Shown here in pieces: positions 31,370 to 32,875 of a DNA stretch of 32,875 bases. The stretch comes from Synechococcaceae bacterium WB8_1B_136 (GTDB taxonomy: Bacteria; Cyanobacteriota; Cyanobacteriia; PCC-6307; Cyanobiaceae). The notes beneath the pieces are model-generated. The model ran no database searches and was not told the DNA's origin. It saw nothing but the letters and a program-made list of their open reading frames with translations. The stretch covers positions 1-32,875 of the forward strand of contig RGNC01000003.1 in the NCBI GenBank assembly GCA_010029175.1, written 5' to 3'. A program made the translations under genes and the position numbers. The stretch's first letter is position 1, and each line of letters opens with the position of its first letter.

Positions 31370-32875
31370 GGCTGTGCCAGCAACGCCTGCACGCCGCTGC
31401 GCCCCAGCTTGACCACATGGTCGCCAAAGCTGCGGCGACCGCCGGCCTGCTTCCAGCCCAGCAGCAGCGGCTCGATGGTGGCCTCCAGCGCGTCGAGGGG
31501 CATCCGTTCCAGGTAGGGCTCCGCCAGCCGGCTGAGGTTGGGAGTGCCACCCAGCCAGAGCTGGTATTGGTTGACCCCATCCCCCACCAGTCCCAGCTCC
31601 GCCATGTAGGGGCGGGCGCAGCCGTTGGGGCATCCGGTGATGCGCACCAGGATCGACTTCTCGATCTCCAGGCGTCGCAACTGGCTGTCGAGGCGTTCCA
31701 GCACCGCGGGCAGAATGCGCTCCGCTTCAGTCACCGCCAGCCCACAGAGGGGCAGGGCCGGGCAGGCGATGGCATGGCGTGCCAGGAGGGGCGGTGCCTC
31801 CGGGGTGTCCAGGCCCAGGGCCGTCAGGGCATCACGCACGCTGCCCCGCTGGGCGGTGCCGATGTTGCAGAGCAGCAGGTCCTGGTTGGGAGTGATGCGG
31901 ATCTCCAGTTGGTAGGTCTCCACCAGCTGGCGCAGGCCCCGCTTCAGCTCACCCTGCAGCCGGCCGCAGAGCACCGGGATGCCCACGAACCACTTGCCGG
32001 CGCTCTGGCGGTGCCAGCCGAGGTAGTCCTCCAGCTTGGTTTTCGGCTCCAACCGCAACCCCTTGATCGGGTGGGCGAAGTAGGCCTTCAGCTCCTGTTT
32101 GAACCAGGCGATGCCCCGATCGTGGATCAGGTACTTCATCCGGGCATGGCGCCGGTTGTGGCGGTCGCCGTAGTCGCGCTGCAGGGCCACGATGGCCTGC
32201 ACCAGATCCAGAACATGCTCCGCCGCCACATAACCCAGGGGGTCAGCGGTGCGGGCGAAGGTTTCCTCCTTGTTGTGGGTGCGGCCCATGCCGCCCCCCA
32301 CGTAGACGTTACAACCCTTGAGGGCTCCCGCTGCGTCGGCGAAGGCCACCAGGCCGATGTCCTGGGTGAGCAGATCCACCGAGTTGTCGCCCGGCACCGT
32401 GACCGCCACCTTGAACTTGCGCGGCATGTAGGTGCTGCCGTAGAGGGGTTCCTGGGCATCGCCGCTGAACACGGCACCGTCTCCCTGGCGCAGCCGCACC
32501 TTCTTCACCGGGGTGGTGGGCTTGATGCGATAGCTCAGTTCGCCATCCACCCAGAGATCCAGATAACTGCCCTCAGCGGCGCTCGGGGTGAGCAGGTCGG
32601 CGATGTCGGCGGCCAGCTGCCGCGCCGCCGGATAGGCGCCCTTCTCATAGGGAGCAGCCGGTGCCATCACGTTGCGGTTGATGTCGCCGCAGGCCGCCAG
32701 GGTGGAGCCGAGGGAGCGCACGATCGTGCCGATCACCTGCTTGAGGTGTTCCTTGCGCACGCCGTGCATCTGGAAGGCCTGACGCGTGGTGGCCCGCAGG
32801 GTGCCGTTGCCCAGGCGATCCGCCAGGTCGTCGATGGCGAGATACAGCTGGGCCGGGATGCGACCCCCAGGGCTG
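31366..32875 (-). CDS. sir: Ferredoxin-dependent sulfite reductase, N terminus cut by window end
   Basis: About 500 residues up to the window edge; the frame continues past 32875 (LRATTRQAFQMHGVRKEHLK is already internal). It reduces sulfite to sulfide with six ferredoxin electrons via coupled siroheme and a 4Fe-4S cluster. The cluster cysteines are CPALPLC (C-x5-C) and TGCPNGCARPYMAE (C-x3-C). The siroheme/substrate region includes TYMPRKFKVAVTVPGDNSVD and GGMGRTHNKEETFARTADPL. That last motif favours Sir over ferredoxin-nitrite reductase NirA, which matters because nrt genes are nearby. The downstream secreted protein overlaps its stop. Confidence 0.93.
   Translation of the reverse strand, partial: SPGGRIPAQLYLAIDDLADRLGNGTLRATTRQAFQMHGVRKEHLKQVIGTIVRSLGSTLAACGDINRNVMAPAAPYEKGAYPAARQLAADIADLLTPSAAEGSYLDLWVDGELSYRIKPTTPVKKVRLRQGDGAVFSGDAQEPLYGSTYMPRKFKVAVTVPGDNSVDLLTQDIGLVAFADAAGALKGCNVYVGGGMGRTHNKEETFARTADPLGYVAAEHVLDLVQAIVALQRDYGDRHNRRHARMKYLIHDRGIAWFKQELKAYFAHPIKGLRLEPKTKLEDYLGWHRQSAGKWFVGIPVLCGRLQGELKRGLRQLVETYQLEIRITPNQDLLLCNIGTAQRGSVRDALTALGLDTPEAPPLLARHAIACPALPLCGLAVTEAERILPAVLERLDSQLRRLEIEKSILVRITGCPNGCARPYMAELGLVGDGVNQYQLWLGGTPNLSRLAEPYLERMPLDALEATIEPLLLGWKQAGGRRSFGDHVVKLGRSGVQALLAQP

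Noticed and set aside
31366-32875. Ferredoxin-nitrite reductase NirA
   Set aside because: The GRTHNKEETFARTADPLGY block and CPALPLC spacing match ferredoxin sulfite reductase better.

Overview
The window is a GC-rich, gene-dense stretch of a cyanobacterial chromosome, most likely a picocyanobacterium of the Cyanobium / Synechococcus (alpha-cyanobacterial) group. The evidence is the gene content: phycocyanobilin:ferredoxin oxidoreductase (PcyA), the NblS-interacting protein SipA, orange carotenoid protein with its fluorescence recovery protein, a NrtABCD-type transporter with the NrtC ATPase/binding-domain fusion, a DevBCA exporter, a group 2 sigma factor and a ferredoxin-type sulfite reductase. 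Genus assignment is inference. I see no rRNA, tRNA, insertion sequence, prophage or CRISPR array.

Layout. Positions 1-2712: end of a class V aminotransferase, convergent tadA, then a divergent PLP decarboxylase and a small membrane protein. Positions 2636-7425 (minus): a tightly overlapping operon bioY-lspA-FHA/penicillin-binding protein-membrane GTPase. Positions 7497-10339: sipA (+), then an M16 peptidase pair (-) made of one catalytic and one zinc-site-less subunit. Positions 10382-13911 (+): pcyA translationally coupled to devB-devC-devA. Positions 13979-20237 (+): a 51-aa basic protein, a terminator, a family 2 glycosyltransferase, rpsB with a structured leader, tsf, a broken unknown gene and recG. 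Positions 20282-25431 (minus): nrtA-B-C-D. Positions 25432-25854: a 420-bp non-coding region. Positions 25855-28107: a small membrane protein, a sigma factor and a divergent DUF6671-like protein. Positions 28133-30124 (minus): the photoprotection operon ocp-crtW-frp. Positions 30266-31006 (+): a VanX-type dipeptidase. Positions 31016-32875 (minus): sulfite reductase (cut by the window end) and a small secreted protein.

How it fits together. PcyA makes the phycobilisome chromophore. SipA connects to high-light and nutrient-stress signalling. CrtW makes the ketocarotenoid that OCP needs, OCP quenches the phycobilisome, and FRP switches it off. NrtABCD and Sir belong to inorganic N and S assimilation. 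The lspA/PBP/GTPase operon is envelope work. Most operons use 1- or 4-base stop/start overlaps, so translational coupling is the rule.

No obviously new multi-gene system stands out. The points most worth a second look are: (a) the rpsB leader, where a perfect 9-bp long-range helix closes just before the start codon; (b) the unknown gene between tsf and recG, which reads as one protein broken by a -1 frame change; (c) NrtA, in which two of the residues remembered as nitrate contacts are replaced; (d) the FHA-PBP fusion co-operonic with a membrane GTPase; (e) coupling of pcyA to a DevBCA exporter; (f) an inverted repeat just upstream of ocp.
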